Assembly: GCF_020216065.1 (NCBI RefSeq)
Contig: NZ_JAIWNA010000003.1
Span: forward strand, 386,882-450,881
From: Nocardia rosealba
GTDB lineage: Bacteria; Actinomycetota; Actinomycetes; Mycobacteriales; Mycobacteriaceae
Direction: 5' to 3'
DNA: 64,000 bases
In this document: positions 8,524 to 16,513 of the stretch, one piece after another
How the letters are laid out: every line of letters begins with the position of its first letter
Numbering within the stretch: the stretch's first letter is position 1
Notes under the pieces: model-generated
Told to the model about the DNA's origin: nothing
The model's input: only the letters and a program-made list of their open reading frames with translations
Database searches by the model: none
Position numbers and translations under genes: made by a program

Positions 8524-9957
8524 ATGCTGAGGCGGATCGTCACAATATTCGCGGTGATCTTCACCGTGATGATCGCGACCCCGACCGTGGCCTACGGTCA
8601 GACCTACGGCTTCGACGAGGCGTGCAACGAACTGCACGACACGCTCGACAGCGTCGCCATTCCCGGTGTCTCGCTGGGTGATGCCGCGTCGGCGGTCTGC
8701 AAGGCGGGCAATGCCGCCACGCACCCGGGCGATGCCGCGACGGCGGTCAAGGACAAGGCGTGGGACTCCACCTTCGGCAAGGTGGTGGACTCGCTGATGA
8801 AGGGTCTCGGTGAGGCGCTGATCCTTGCCCTGACCTTCTGGATGAAGGTGCCCAACGAGGCGGTGAGCGACTCGGGCGCGTTGTTCACCAAGATCAACGA
8901 CTACACGTATCAGATCCAGATATTGCTGTTGATCGCCTCGGTCATCATCACCGGTGGCCGATTGGCCGAGGCCAGACGTGGTGCGGCCGTGAGCGAGGCC
9001 GCCGAGTCGTTCCGGCTGTTCGCGCGTGTGGTGTTCAGTTCGTGGATGCTCGGCGCGGTGATCGTGGCGGGCACGCGCGCCTCGGACAAGTTCTCCGAGT
9101 GGATCATCGCCGACGCCACCGGCGGCAACGCCAAGAACATGGCCGAGCTGATGGTGAAAACCTCGAAGCTGCAAGCCTTCTCGCCCGGCTTGGTGCTGAT
9201 CATCGCGATCGTCGGCCTGCTCGGCGCGCTCGCCCAGATCGTGCTCGCGATCGTGCGCCAAGGTCTGCTCGTGGTCGCGGCGGGTGTGCTGCCGCTGGCC
9301 GCGGCGGCGTCGGCGACCAGTACGGGCAAGCAGTCGTATCAGAAACTGGTCGGCTGGATCATCGCGTTCATGCTGTTCAAACCGGTGGCGGCGATCGTGT
9401 ACATGATCGCGTTCACCACGGCGGGGCATACCGACGAGACCACCGCCTCGGGTGGGCTGCCCAGCGGTGAGGACGCCCAGCGGATGCTGGTCGCGCTGGT
9501 GCTGCTGTGCAGCGTGGCGTTCGTGCTGCCCGCGCTGATGCGTCTGGTCGCGCCCGCCGTGGCCACCGTCGGTACCGGCGGCTCGGGTCTGATCGCCACC
9601 GGCGGTGTGGCGCTCGGTGCGATGGCGCTCGGCGCGGTCGGCACCAAGGCCGTGGCCGCGCGGCCCGTCGCGGCGCCGGGCACGGCAGGCTACTTCGGCA
9701 ATCAGGCAGGCGGTACCGGTGGCGCGGCCGCCCAGCGCGGCGGCGCTCCGCGACCCACGCCACCGCCACGCGGCGGCGGTTCCGCACCGCCACCGGCCAG
9801 TTCGGGCGCGGTGCCCTCGGGCGCGGCCCGCAACATGGCCGCCGCCCGGGCCGCGGCGGCCTCCACCGCCCGCGCCGACGAACGGGCGGGCGACGTGGCC
9901 GGTGACCGCTGGGCCAACCGTTCACCCGACCTCGGCAGGAGCACGATTCCGCGATGA
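8524..9957 (+). CDS. TrbL/VirB6-like polytopic membrane protein
   Basis: 477 residues. ATG 8524 is chosen because GAGGGG lies 8-9 bases upstream and it gives a clean signal peptide (LRRIVTIFAVIFTVMIATPTVAYG). An exported Cys-containing loop (DEACNELHDTLD) follows, then about seven hydrophobic segments, including YQIQILLLIASVIITGG, FSSWMLGAVIVAG and LVLIIAIVGLLGALAQIVLA. The last 100 residues are a Gly/Ala/Pro-rich, Arg-containing tail. Signal peptide plus central polytopic core plus low-complexity C-terminus is typical of TrbL/VirB6, the inner-membrane channel component of T4SSs. It overlaps the next gene by four bases (ATGA). The family assignment is strong by architecture, moderate by sequence. 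Confidence 0.75.
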   Translation: MLRRIVTIFAVIFTVMIATPTVAYGQTYGFDEACNELHDTLDSVAIPGVSLGDAASAVCKAGNAATHPGDAATAVKDKAWDSTFGKVVDSLMKGLGEALILALTFWMKVPNEAVSDSGALFTKINDYTYQIQILLLIASVIITGGRLAEARRGAAVSEAAESFRLFARVVFSSWMLGAVIVAGTRASDKFSEWIIADATGGNAKNMAELMVKTSKLQAFSPGLVLIIAIVGLLGALAQIVLAIVRQGLLVVAAGVLPLAAAASATSTGKQSYQKLVGWIIAFMLFKPVAAIVYMIAFTTAGHTDETTASGGLPSGEDAQRMLVALVLLCSVAFVLPALMRLVAPAVATVGTGGSGLIATGGVALGAMALGAVGTKAVAARPVAAPGTAGYFGNQAGGTGGAAAQRGGAPRPTPPPRGGGSAPPPASSGAVPSGAARNMAAARAAAASTARADERAGDVAGDRWANRSPDLGRSTIPR

Positions 9958-11450
9958 GCACCTCCGCGACCGACACCTACGAGCGCCGCTCCTACGGCCT
10001 GTGGCAGAAACCCCGCAGCGCCGGCCTTTTCGGCCTGCGCTGGGAAGAGACCGTCATCGGTTTCGTCGTGGTGATCACGGCACTGGTCTGTGCGATGGTC
10101 GGCGGATTCAAATGGGGCTTCATCGTCGGCGGCTTCGGCGCGCTGGTGATGGTGCCGCTGGTGTGGCGGACGGGGGGCCGTTCGGGCTATGAGACGGGAC
10201 TGATGATGTTCAACTGGATGCGCTCGCGCCGCAACGGCGAGCACGTGTACCGCGGTGGCCGGTTCTCCCGGATCCCCGGCGGCGTCACGAAACTGCCGGG
10301 ACTGCTCGCCCCGTCGAAGCTCTACGAGGGCATCGACGCGGGCGGCTACCACTTCGGGATGATCCACCTGCCCGCCTTCGCGCAGTACACGGTAGTGCTG
10401 CGGGCCTGGCCGCAGGGCCACGAGGCGGTCGACCAGCCGGTGATCGACCGCTGGGTCTCCGCATGGGGCACGTTCCTGGCATCGGTTGGCCAGACCAGCG
10501 ACATCGTCGCGGTGGTCCCGGTGATCGACACCGTGCCCGAGACCGGCAACCGCCTGCTCAACGAGGTCTCCACCATCACCCGCCCCGAGGCGCCGGATCT
10601 TGCCCAGCAGGTGATGTACGAGCTGGCCACCGAATTGCCGCAGGAGCGTGTGCAATTGCTGCCGCGCGTGGCGATCACGTTCAAGGCGACCACCGCCGAA
10701 CGACGTAAGAACCCAGCCGAGGAGGCCGTGGAGATCGGGCGACGGCTGCCCGGAATCTGCGCCGCGCTGGCCGAGGCGGGCGTGCGGGCACAGCCGATGT
10801 CGGCCGAGGAGGTCATCTCCTTCATCAGGCGCAGCTACGACCCGGCCGCCCAGGCCGATCTCGAGGTGGCCGCCGCCGATCCCGGCGGGCACGGCCTCGG
10901 CTGGGACGACGCGGGCCCGGTGTCCTACGACGAGAAGTGGGACCACTTCATCCACGACGGCGGCCGCTCGGTGACCTGGGAGATGGACGCCGCCCCGGAA
11001 GGCGCGGTGGACGAACGGGTGCTGCAGCGGTTGCTCGCGCCGAATCCCGAAGTACCACGCAAACGCATCGCGATCGTCTACCGGCCCCATTCGGCCGCCG
11101 ACGCCGCCGAGATCGTCGACGACGACTTCAAGAACGCGCTCGTCGCCCAGCAGAGCGAACGCGGTGTGGTGTCGGCGGCGGCCACGCTGCGCGTCGGCGC
11201 CACCCAGCAGGCGCGCGAGGAACAGGCGCGCGGCCACGGTGTCACCCGCTTCGGTGCCCTGGTGACCATCACCGAACCGCTGCGCGGTGACCTGCCGCGC
11301 ATCGAGGCCATCACGCGGGACCTGTCGACGCAGGCCCGCCTCAAGATCCGCCGGTGCTACCGGTACCAGTCCGCGGCGTTCGCGGCCTCTCTCGGTTGCG
11401 GTGTGATCCTGCCCGAACACGCGACCATTCCGAAGGCATTGGCGGGGTGA
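9954..11450 (+). CDS. SCO6880-family T4SS protein (PrgI/VirB3-like TM pair plus VirB4 N-like domain)
   Basis: 498 residues starting at the ATG overlapping the previous stop. Residues about 35-75 hold two close membrane spans (VIGFVVVITALVCAMVGG and GFIVGGFGALVMVPLV), the PrgI/VirB3 arrangement. The remainder is cytosolic, with ATELPQERVQLLPRVAITFKATTAERRKNPAEEAVEIGRRLPGI in successive segments resembling the N-terminal dimer domain of VirB4/TraC proteins; no Walker motifs are present. This composition is what is named SCO6880 family protein in Streptomyces and Nocardia genomes. It sits directly before the VirB4-like ATPase, so in effect the VirB3 and VirB4-N functions are fused here and the motor domain is encoded separately. 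Eight bases separate it from the next gene's start. Confidence 0.8.
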   Translation: MSTSATDTYERRSYGLWQKPRSAGLFGLRWEETVIGFVVVITALVCAMVGGFKWGFIVGGFGALVMVPLVWRTGGRSGYETGLMMFNWMRSRRNGEHVYRGGRFSRIPGGVTKLPGLLAPSKLYEGIDAGGYHFGMIHLPAFAQYTVVLRAWPQGHEAVDQPVIDRWVSAWGTFLASVGQTSDIVAVVPVIDTVPETGNRLLNEVSTITRPEAPDLAQQVMYELATELPQERVQLLPRVAITFKATTAERRKNPAEEAVEIGRRLPGICAALAEAGVRAQPMSAEEVISFIRRSYDPAAQADLEVAAADPGGHGLGWDDAGPVSYDEKWDHFIHDGGRSVTWEMDAAPEGAVDERVLQRLLAPNPEVPRKRIAIVYRPHSAADAAEIVDDDFKNALVAQQSERGVVSAAATLRVGATQQAREEQARGHGVTRFGALVTITEPLRGDLPRIEAITRDLSTQARLKIRRCYRYQSAAFAASLGCGVILPEHATIPKALAG

Positions 11451-11457
11451 GGCGATC

Positions 11458-13884
11458 ATGGGACGCGACTACGAACCCCCGGTGCGCGACCGCGACGACA
11501 TCGCGTTGCGCCCGGTCCACCGGCCACCACGCATTCGCGGCGAACGCGAGCCACGCCCCGCGGGGAGCACGTCGCGCGTGAGCGACGACGTGCTCGGCCT
11601 CGACGAGCGCACCGACCGCGACGACCCGTCGCGGGGTTCCCGCGCGGGCGAGGAACGTGCGGCGGGGGAGCGCGGATCGCGCGAGGATCCGGCACGTTCC
11701 GCCCGCGAGCGATCCGAGCGAGGTCGTGGCGCTGGTCAGCGGCGACCGTCGGGTGACGACGTGCGCGGGCGGCGCGGCGACGACCCGCGCGGGCATGCTG
11801 ACGAGCTGCGGGGCCGTGGTGACGATTCGCGTGGTCGCGGTGACGACATGCGTGGTCGCGGTGAGGACTTGCGTGGCCGTCGCGACGATGTCCGCGGCGG
11901 TGGACGTGGTGACCGGCGCGGGGAGGGGGAGCGGCGGGGGCGTGGTCCGCGTCGTGACGCCGAGCGGCGCCCACTCGGCGGGCTGCGCGACGAGGACCAC
12001 GGACCACGGTTGGAACACGAACGCCCGCAAGGTGATTCGCCTCGCCGTCCGAAGCAGTCCGCGCCGAAGCCGACGAAGAAGCAGCGTCCGGCCAAGGTGG
12101 CGCGGCCCGCCAAGGCCCTGCGCCCGGACGACGCCGCCGACCGCGCGATGGGTGCGGGTCGTTCGGCGCGGGCGAAGGCCAAACCCGAACGCCGCCAAGG
12201 TCCGGCGCTCCTCGACGACGCCACCCGCGCCCGTTACGAGATGATCGCGCGCGAGCAGTCGGGTCTGCGCGCGGCTTGGGCGACCTTCCGCATCCACACC
12301 GACGACCTGCGCCGCAACAATGCCCAGGCCCGCACCGAGGCCGTCGTCAAGGACGGATTCGACCGCACCACAGCTGAACTGACCGACCGGGGTTACTCCG
12401 GCGCGGGCGGCGGCAAGATGAATGTCGTCGGTCGCCCCGTGGAGTACCGGGCGACCACCGCGCAGGTCGCGGGCCTGTGGCCGTGGTCGGTCGGCGCGGG
12501 CGCACCATTGATCGGCACCCCGCTCGGTTCGCATCTGCACACCGGCGCCCCGGTGTGCTTCGACCCGATGAACTGGTTCATGCGCGGCAGTTTCATCACC
12601 GCGCCGAGCCTTTTCGTGCTGGGGCTCAACGGTTTCGGTAAGTCCTCGCTGGTGCGCCGGATCGTGCTCGGCGGCATCGCCCAGGGCATCACCCCGCTGA
12701 TCCTGGCCGACGTGAAACCCGACTACCGCAAGATGGTCGAACTCGTCGGCGGTCAGGTCATCGACCTCGGCTACGGGCACGGCAAGCTCAACCCGCTCGC
12801 CGCCGGTGTGCTCGGCTCGGTGGTGCCACGGCTCGAGGAATTCCCGGCGCTGCAACTGCAGGTGCTGCAGGATCTGCGCGCCCGTCAAGTCACTCTGATC
12901 GCGGGTCTCGTGGAACTGGTCCGCGGCGCCCGGGTGGCGGACTTCGAAGAAACGCTCATCGCCACCGCCCTGCGCATCCTGTACCAGCCGGGCAGCGGCT
13001 ACGCCCCCGACAAACCGCCGATCATGGAGAATCTCCTCGAGGTGATCGTCGCGGGCGGACCGGAACTCATGCTCGACGCGGGTGCCGACGACGAGGACGA
13101 ATACGCCCACGCCATCAAACATCTGCGACGCTCGCTGCGGGCGCTCACCCAGGGCCCCTTCGGCGCCATCTTCAACGGCCAGACCAGCGTGCCCATCGAC
13201 ACCGGCGCCGTCGCCGTGTGCATCGACGTGTCCCACATCCCCACCGGTGACAAGAAGCTCAAAGCCGCCGTGATGCTGGCCTGCTGGGCCGACGGCTTCG
13301 CCTCGGTGGAGGCGGCGCACGTGCTCGCCGATGCGAAACTCGGCCCGCAGCGCTACTTCCAGGTGGTGATGGACGAGCTGTGGCAGGTGCTCGGGCTCGG
13401 CGACTTCATGGTCGACCGCGTCGACGAACTGACCCGTCTGCAGCGTGGCCTGGCCACCGCGCTGATCATGATCAGCCACACCATCAAGGACCTGCAGGCG
13501 CTCGGTTCGGATGCCGCCATCGCCAAGGCCATCGGCTTCCTGGAACGCGCCCGCGCCAAGATCTTCGGCGCCCTGCCCGCCGAGGAGATCTCGCGACTGG
13601 ATTCGACGGTGCCGTTCACGGCCGCCGAACAGGAAATGGTCACCGGATGGTCGGCGCCGCAGGCGCTCACCGGTGAGGCACTCAAACCGGGCCAGCAGCG
13701 GCCGTCGCCGCCGGGTACCGGCAAGTTTCTGCTGAAGATCGGTGAGGATCGCCGTCCCGGCATCCCCTTCCACATGGAGTTCACGGTGTCGGAGAAAGAA
13801 AGCGGAATCCACGACACGAACCAGCGGTTCAGCGAGTTCGGTGACCACCCGAGAGGTCAGGCACCGGAGGAGGACCAGCCATGA
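11458..13884 (+). CDS. VirB4/TraC-like ATPase with a long charged N-terminal extension
   Basis: 808 residues. The first about 250 are disordered, Arg/Asp/Glu-rich and contain a 7-residue tandem repeat (see the repeat entry). The following motor domain carries Walker A GLNGFGKSS (Lys395), Walker B VVMDELW (Asp639-Glu640) and a downstream MISHTIKDLQ sensor-like segment, as in VirB4/TraC-type hexameric ATPases that power pilus assembly and transport. LADVKPDYRKMVELVGG and DLGYGHGKLNPL follow the P-loop, as in FtsK/VirB4 relatives. ATG 11458 follows the SCO6880 stop by eight bases. The stop overlaps the next ATG (ATGA). The family is confident; the role of the extension is unknown and may be phase-separation, nucleic-acid or partner binding. 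Confidence 0.85.
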   Translation: MGRDYEPPVRDRDDIALRPVHRPPRIRGEREPRPAGSTSRVSDDVLGLDERTDRDDPSRGSRAGEERAAGERGSREDPARSARERSERGRGAGQRRPSGDDVRGRRGDDPRGHADELRGRGDDSRGRGDDMRGRGEDLRGRRDDVRGGGRGDRRGEGERRGRGPRRDAERRPLGGLRDEDHGPRLEHERPQGDSPRRPKQSAPKPTKKQRPAKVARPAKALRPDDAADRAMGAGRSARAKAKPERRQGPALLDDATRARYEMIAREQSGLRAAWATFRIHTDDLRRNNAQARTEAVVKDGFDRTTAELTDRGYSGAGGGKMNVVGRPVEYRATTAQVAGLWPWSVGAGAPLIGTPLGSHLHTGAPVCFDPMNWFMRGSFITAPSLFVLGLNGFGKSSLVRRIVLGGIAQGITPLILADVKPDYRKMVELVGGQVIDLGYGHGKLNPLAAGVLGSVVPRLEEFPALQLQVLQDLRARQVTLIAGLVELVRGARVADFEETLIATALRILYQPGSGYAPDKPPIMENLLEVIVAGGPELMLDAGADDEDEYAHAIKHLRRSLRALTQGPFGAIFNGQTSVPIDTGAVAVCIDVSHIPTGDKKLKAAVMLACWADGFASVEAAHVLADAKLGPQRYFQVVMDELWQVLGLGDFMVDRVDELTRLQRGLATALIMISHTIKDLQALGSDAAIAKAIGFLERARAKIFGALPAEEISRLDSTVPFTAAEQEMVTGWSAPQALTGEALKPGQQRPSPPGTGKFLLKIGEDRRPGIPFHMEFTVSEKESGIHDTNQRFSEFGDHPRGQAPEEDQP
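11791..11895 (+). repeat. Five 21-bp in-frame tandem repeats in the VirB4-like gene
   Basis: Units at 11791, 11812, 11833, 11854 and 11875, each 21 bp, encode GHADELR, GRGDDSR, GRGDDMR, GRGEDLR and GRRDDVR. The middle three are nearly identical in DNA. The unit length, a multiple of three, keeps the frame, so copy number can change without breaking the ATPase. Confidence 0.8.
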
Positions 13885-14189
13885 TGCCGCACCGGTCCTA
13901 CCGCCGCGTCTCGCCCGAGGTGCGCAACGCCGCCGTCGAACAGGTCCTCGCGCTCACCGACAAGCTGCGCAGCGAGTCCGAGGCGTGCCGGGTGGTCGCC
14001 GAACAGATCGGCGTGCACGCGAATTCGGTGCGCAACTGGGTGCGCGCGGCCGAGGGACCGAGCCTGGACCGGATGGACGCCACCGCGTTGCGCCGCAAAG
14101 TGGTGCTGCTGCAACAACAGCTGGCCGCGGCCGCCGAGATGAACCGCACCCTCGCCGACACGCTCAACGAAACCCGGCGCCGCACGTGA
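13881..14189 (+). CDS. Small HTH protein resembling IS3-type transposase OrfA, embedded in the operon
   Basis: 102 residues from the ATG overlapping the VirB4-like stop. The N-terminal half (SPEVRNAAVEQVLAL ... ESEACRVVAEQIGVHANSVRNWVRAAEG) is the helix-turn-helix of IS3-family OrfA. The C-terminal half is a leucine-zipper-like helix (ALRRKVVLLQQQLAAAAEMNRTLADTL). The downstream OrfB integrase and terminal inverted repeats of an IS3 element are absent. The gene is stitched into the operon by four-base overlaps at both ends, so it is not an inserted element but an apparently domesticated DNA-binding protein. Possible jobs are operon regulator, or DNA adaptor of the secretion machine in the absence of a relaxase. 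Both are inference. Confidence 0.7.
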   Translation: MMPHRSYRRVSPEVRNAAVEQVLALTDKLRSESEACRVVAEQIGVHANSVRNWVRAAEGPSLDRMDATALRRKVVLLQQQLAAAAEMNRTLADTLNETRRRT

Positions 14190-14254
14190 ACACCGCCGCG
14201 GCGGACGAGCCTGTCCTCGCCGCCCGGCGCGCAACCCGGGGCGGTGGCCGATGA
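14186..14254 (+). CDS. Possible 22-codon linker ORF with overlaps at both ends
   Basis: GTG 14186 overlaps the stop of the HTH gene (GTGA), and its TGA at 14252-14254 overlaps the ATG of the M23 gene (ATGA). The peptide VNTAAADEPVLAARRATRGG plus GR has no recognisable features. Its main value may be to carry ribosomes across the 61-bp gap to the downstream start. It could be chance in GC-rich DNA. Confidence 0.3.
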   Translation: MNTAAADEPVLAARRATRGGGR

Positions 14255-15900
14255 ACGCCCGCTCGATGATCATCGGCGTCTTCGGCTCGGTCATCGGATT
14301 GGTTGCCATGGTGCTGGTGATCGTCTTGCCGTCCTCGGACGAGACCTGCGAGACCGGTGACGTGCTGGTCGGCTCGTCGGCGCCGACGCTGCCCGAACTC
14401 GGCGCCGACACCCGCGCGGGCGCCACCACCGCGGCGACGACCACGAACGCGACCGTCACCGGCACACCGTCGCTGGCGGCCGGGGTCGGCCCGCTGCGGC
14501 GCACGCTGCCGATGGAGGTCGGCACTTTCACCATCTCCGATGTGTTCGGTTCACGCGGTGGCGGACACAAGGGCATCGACATGGCCGCCGCCGACGGGAC
14601 GACGATCTATTCGGTGTCCGACGGACGGGTCGTCGCCGCCGGGCCCGCGTCGGGGTTCGGGAACTGGATCGTCGTCGACTCGGTCGACTACAACGGGCGC
14701 GCCTACTCCGCGGTCTACGGGCACATGTGGGATCACGGCGTGAAGGTGCGCACCGGTGACACCGTCACCGCCGGTCAGCCCATCGGCATGGTCGGTTCGG
14801 CGGGCGAGTCCAGCGGTCCGCACCTGCATTTCGAGATCGTGCCCGGTGGTCGCTTCACCGGTGGCCGCCAGATCGACCCGATGCCGTGGCTCGACGGCGC
14901 ACCGACCCCCGATGTCGGTGGCGCGCGGGCCTTTTCGAACGACCCGAGCTGTGTGCGTGGATTCGGCAGTGCGGGCGGTCTGCTCGCCGACGGGAAGGTG
15001 CCCGCCGAGCTGGAGATCTGGTACCGGCGCGCGGGCACCGTGTGCCCGGAGATCTCCTCCTCGCTGCTGGCCGCGCAGGCCAAGCAGGAGTCAGGTTTCC
15101 GGCGCGGGCTCACCTCACCGGCAGGCGCGCAGGGCCTGGCCCAGTTCCTGCCCGGCACGGCGGTGAGTATCAACCCCGACGACGGACAGCCCTACATCAT
15201 CGACGCCGACGGCAACGGCACCGCAAGCGTGTGGGACGACGGCGACGCCATCATCGGCCAGGCCCGCTACATGTGCGCCATCGCCCACAAGATCGCGGGC
15301 TGGATCGCGCAGGGCAAGGTCTCCGGCGACCTGGCCGCCCTCACCCTCGCCGGTTACAACGCCGGTGAGGGCGCGGTGCTGGCCTCGGGCGGCATGCCGA
15401 ATCGGTACGCGGCGCACTACTCCGAGACGCGCCCGTACGTCACCAACATCCTGGCGATGGAACCGCAGTACCGGGCACCGGGCGCGCAGGGCCGGTTCAC
15501 CCGCGAACCCGGCGCCGAGGGACCACAGATCGCCGAGGCCGCCCACGATTGGCTGGGTGTGCCGTACGTGTGGGGCGGCGGCGGTCCGCAGGGACCCAGC
15601 GGTGGCGGATTCGATGCCCCCGGTCTGACGGCCGCGGCGGTGTTCGCGGCGACGGCGGGGGAGGTGGACCTGCCGCGCACCGCTGAACAGCAGTGGGAGG
15701 CGGGCACGGAGGTGCCGCTCGGGCGAATCTCGGTGGGCGACCTGGTGTTCAGTGACTTCGGCCCGCAGGGACCGGCGCAGGTCGGGGTCTACGCCGGCAA
15801 CGGCCAGGTGATCCAGGCGGTCGCGCCGAGCGGACGCAGTGGCGGCGGCGTCGTCGAGGTGGCGATGCCCGGTGACGCGCGGGCGAGGAGGGTTGTGTGA
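14251..15900 (+). CDS. Cell-wall enzyme: M23 peptidase + lytic transglycosylase + degenerate NlpC/P60 domain
   Basis: 549 residues, membrane-anchored by one N-terminal span (SMIIGVFGSVIGLVAMVLVIVL). Domain 1 (about 95-215) is an M23/LytM metallopeptidase with GHKGID (His106, Asp110) and GPHLHFE (His191, His193). Domain 2 (about 250-400) is an SLT-type muramidase: AQAKQESGF with catalytic Glu280, then AGAQGLAQFLPGTA and LAGYNAGEGAV. Domain 3 (about 425-549) has the NlpC/P60 pattern YVWGGGG...GFDAPGLT, but the catalytic Cys is Ala456 and the usual His of HVGIY is Gln510 (QVGVY). The third domain therefore looks inactive, possibly peptidoglycan-binding. VirB1/TcpG-type enzymes open the wall for T4SS assembly, often with SLT plus NlpC/P60. 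Overlaps the next GTG by four bases. Confidence 0.88.
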   Translation: MNARSMIIGVFGSVIGLVAMVLVIVLPSSDETCETGDVLVGSSAPTLPELGADTRAGATTAATTTNATVTGTPSLAAGVGPLRRTLPMEVGTFTISDVFGSRGGGHKGIDMAAADGTTIYSVSDGRVVAAGPASGFGNWIVVDSVDYNGRAYSAVYGHMWDHGVKVRTGDTVTAGQPIGMVGSAGESSGPHLHFEIVPGGRFTGGRQIDPMPWLDGAPTPDVGGARAFSNDPSCVRGFGSAGGLLADGKVPAELEIWYRRAGTVCPEISSSLLAAQAKQESGFRRGLTSPAGAQGLAQFLPGTAVSINPDDGQPYIIDADGNGTASVWDDGDAIIGQARYMCAIAHKIAGWIAQGKVSGDLAALTLAGYNAGEGAVLASGGMPNRYAAHYSETRPYVTNILAMEPQYRAPGAQGRFTREPGAEGPQIAEAAHDWLGVPYVWGGGGPQGPSGGGFDAPGLTAAAVFAATAGEVDLPRTAEQQWEAGTEVPLGRISVGDLVFSDFGPQGPAQVGVYAGNGQVIQAVAPSGRSGGGVVEVAMPGDARARRVV

Positions 15901-16478
15901 CCACACGGGCGGCCCGACCAGGGATAACCTGGTGGAGGACAACACGAATCCGCACGACCCCGGCGGTGATGCTCGTGGCGTTTCTGAGTACGGTGCTCGT
16001 CGCCTGCGGTGGCGACGCCGATCCCGCGCGCCCACAGGCGAGTTCGACCACGCGGCTGCTCGAGGCGGCGGCCACCGTCGACCCGACCACTCCCGACGGG
16101 GTAGCGGTGGTGGCGTTGCGCGAGGTGTACACCTGGCATCCGGTCACCGAGGAACCCGGTGATTCGCTGGCGCGGGCGCGAAAATGGCTGGGGCCGAGCA
16201 TGTTACGTATGCTTGACGCGCCGACCGGCACGGCGGCACCGAAACCGTCGCTGCAATGGGCCGATTGGGCGAAGGCGAAAGCGGAGGTGACGGCTTTCAC
16301 CTTCGCCTCGGGGGAGAAGGCACCGCCGAGCGCCGATCCGGCCGTGACGCAGTTCAAGATCGGCATCGAGCAGACCGTCGTCTACCCGGACGGGCGCACC
16401 GAAGACCTACCGCCGAGCACGGTCATCGCGACCGTGGTGCAGACGCCGCAAGGCTGGCGCCTCGACGGGTTCCGCTGA
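15897..16478 (+). CDS. Second lipoprotein of the T4SS-like operon
   Basis: 193 residues from GTG 15897 (GTGA overlap), or about 169 from ATG 15969. A hydrophobic stretch ending in the lipobox LVAC marks it as an exported lipoprotein. The basic leader before it (TRAARPGITWWRTTRIRTTP) is long but acceptable. The mature part of about 155 residues (VVALREVYTWHPVTEEPGDSLARARKWLGP, then TVIATVVQTPQGWRLDGFR) looks like an NTF2-like or VirB8-like small domain. I do not recognise a named family. Its place between the wall hydrolase and the coupling ATPase suggests an envelope component. A 35-bp gap and a GAGGAGG ribosome site precede the next gene. Confidence 0.6.
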   Translation: MTTRAARPGITWWRTTRIRTTPAVMLVAFLSTVLVACGGDADPARPQASSTTRLLEAAATVDPTTPDGVAVVALREVYTWHPVTEEPGDSLARARKWLGPSMLRMLDAPTGTAAPKPSLQWADWAKAKAEVTAFTFASGEKAPPSADPAVTQFKIGIEQTVVYPDGRTEDLPPSTVIATVVQTPQGWRLDGFR

Positions 16479-16513
16479 GATCCATATCCGACAAGGTCCT
16501 CGAGGAGGCACAC

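Noticed and set aside
13881..14189. Remnant of a recent IS3 insertion
   Set aside because: No OrfB fragment, inverted repeats or target duplication, and the gene has precise four-base overlaps with both neighbours.
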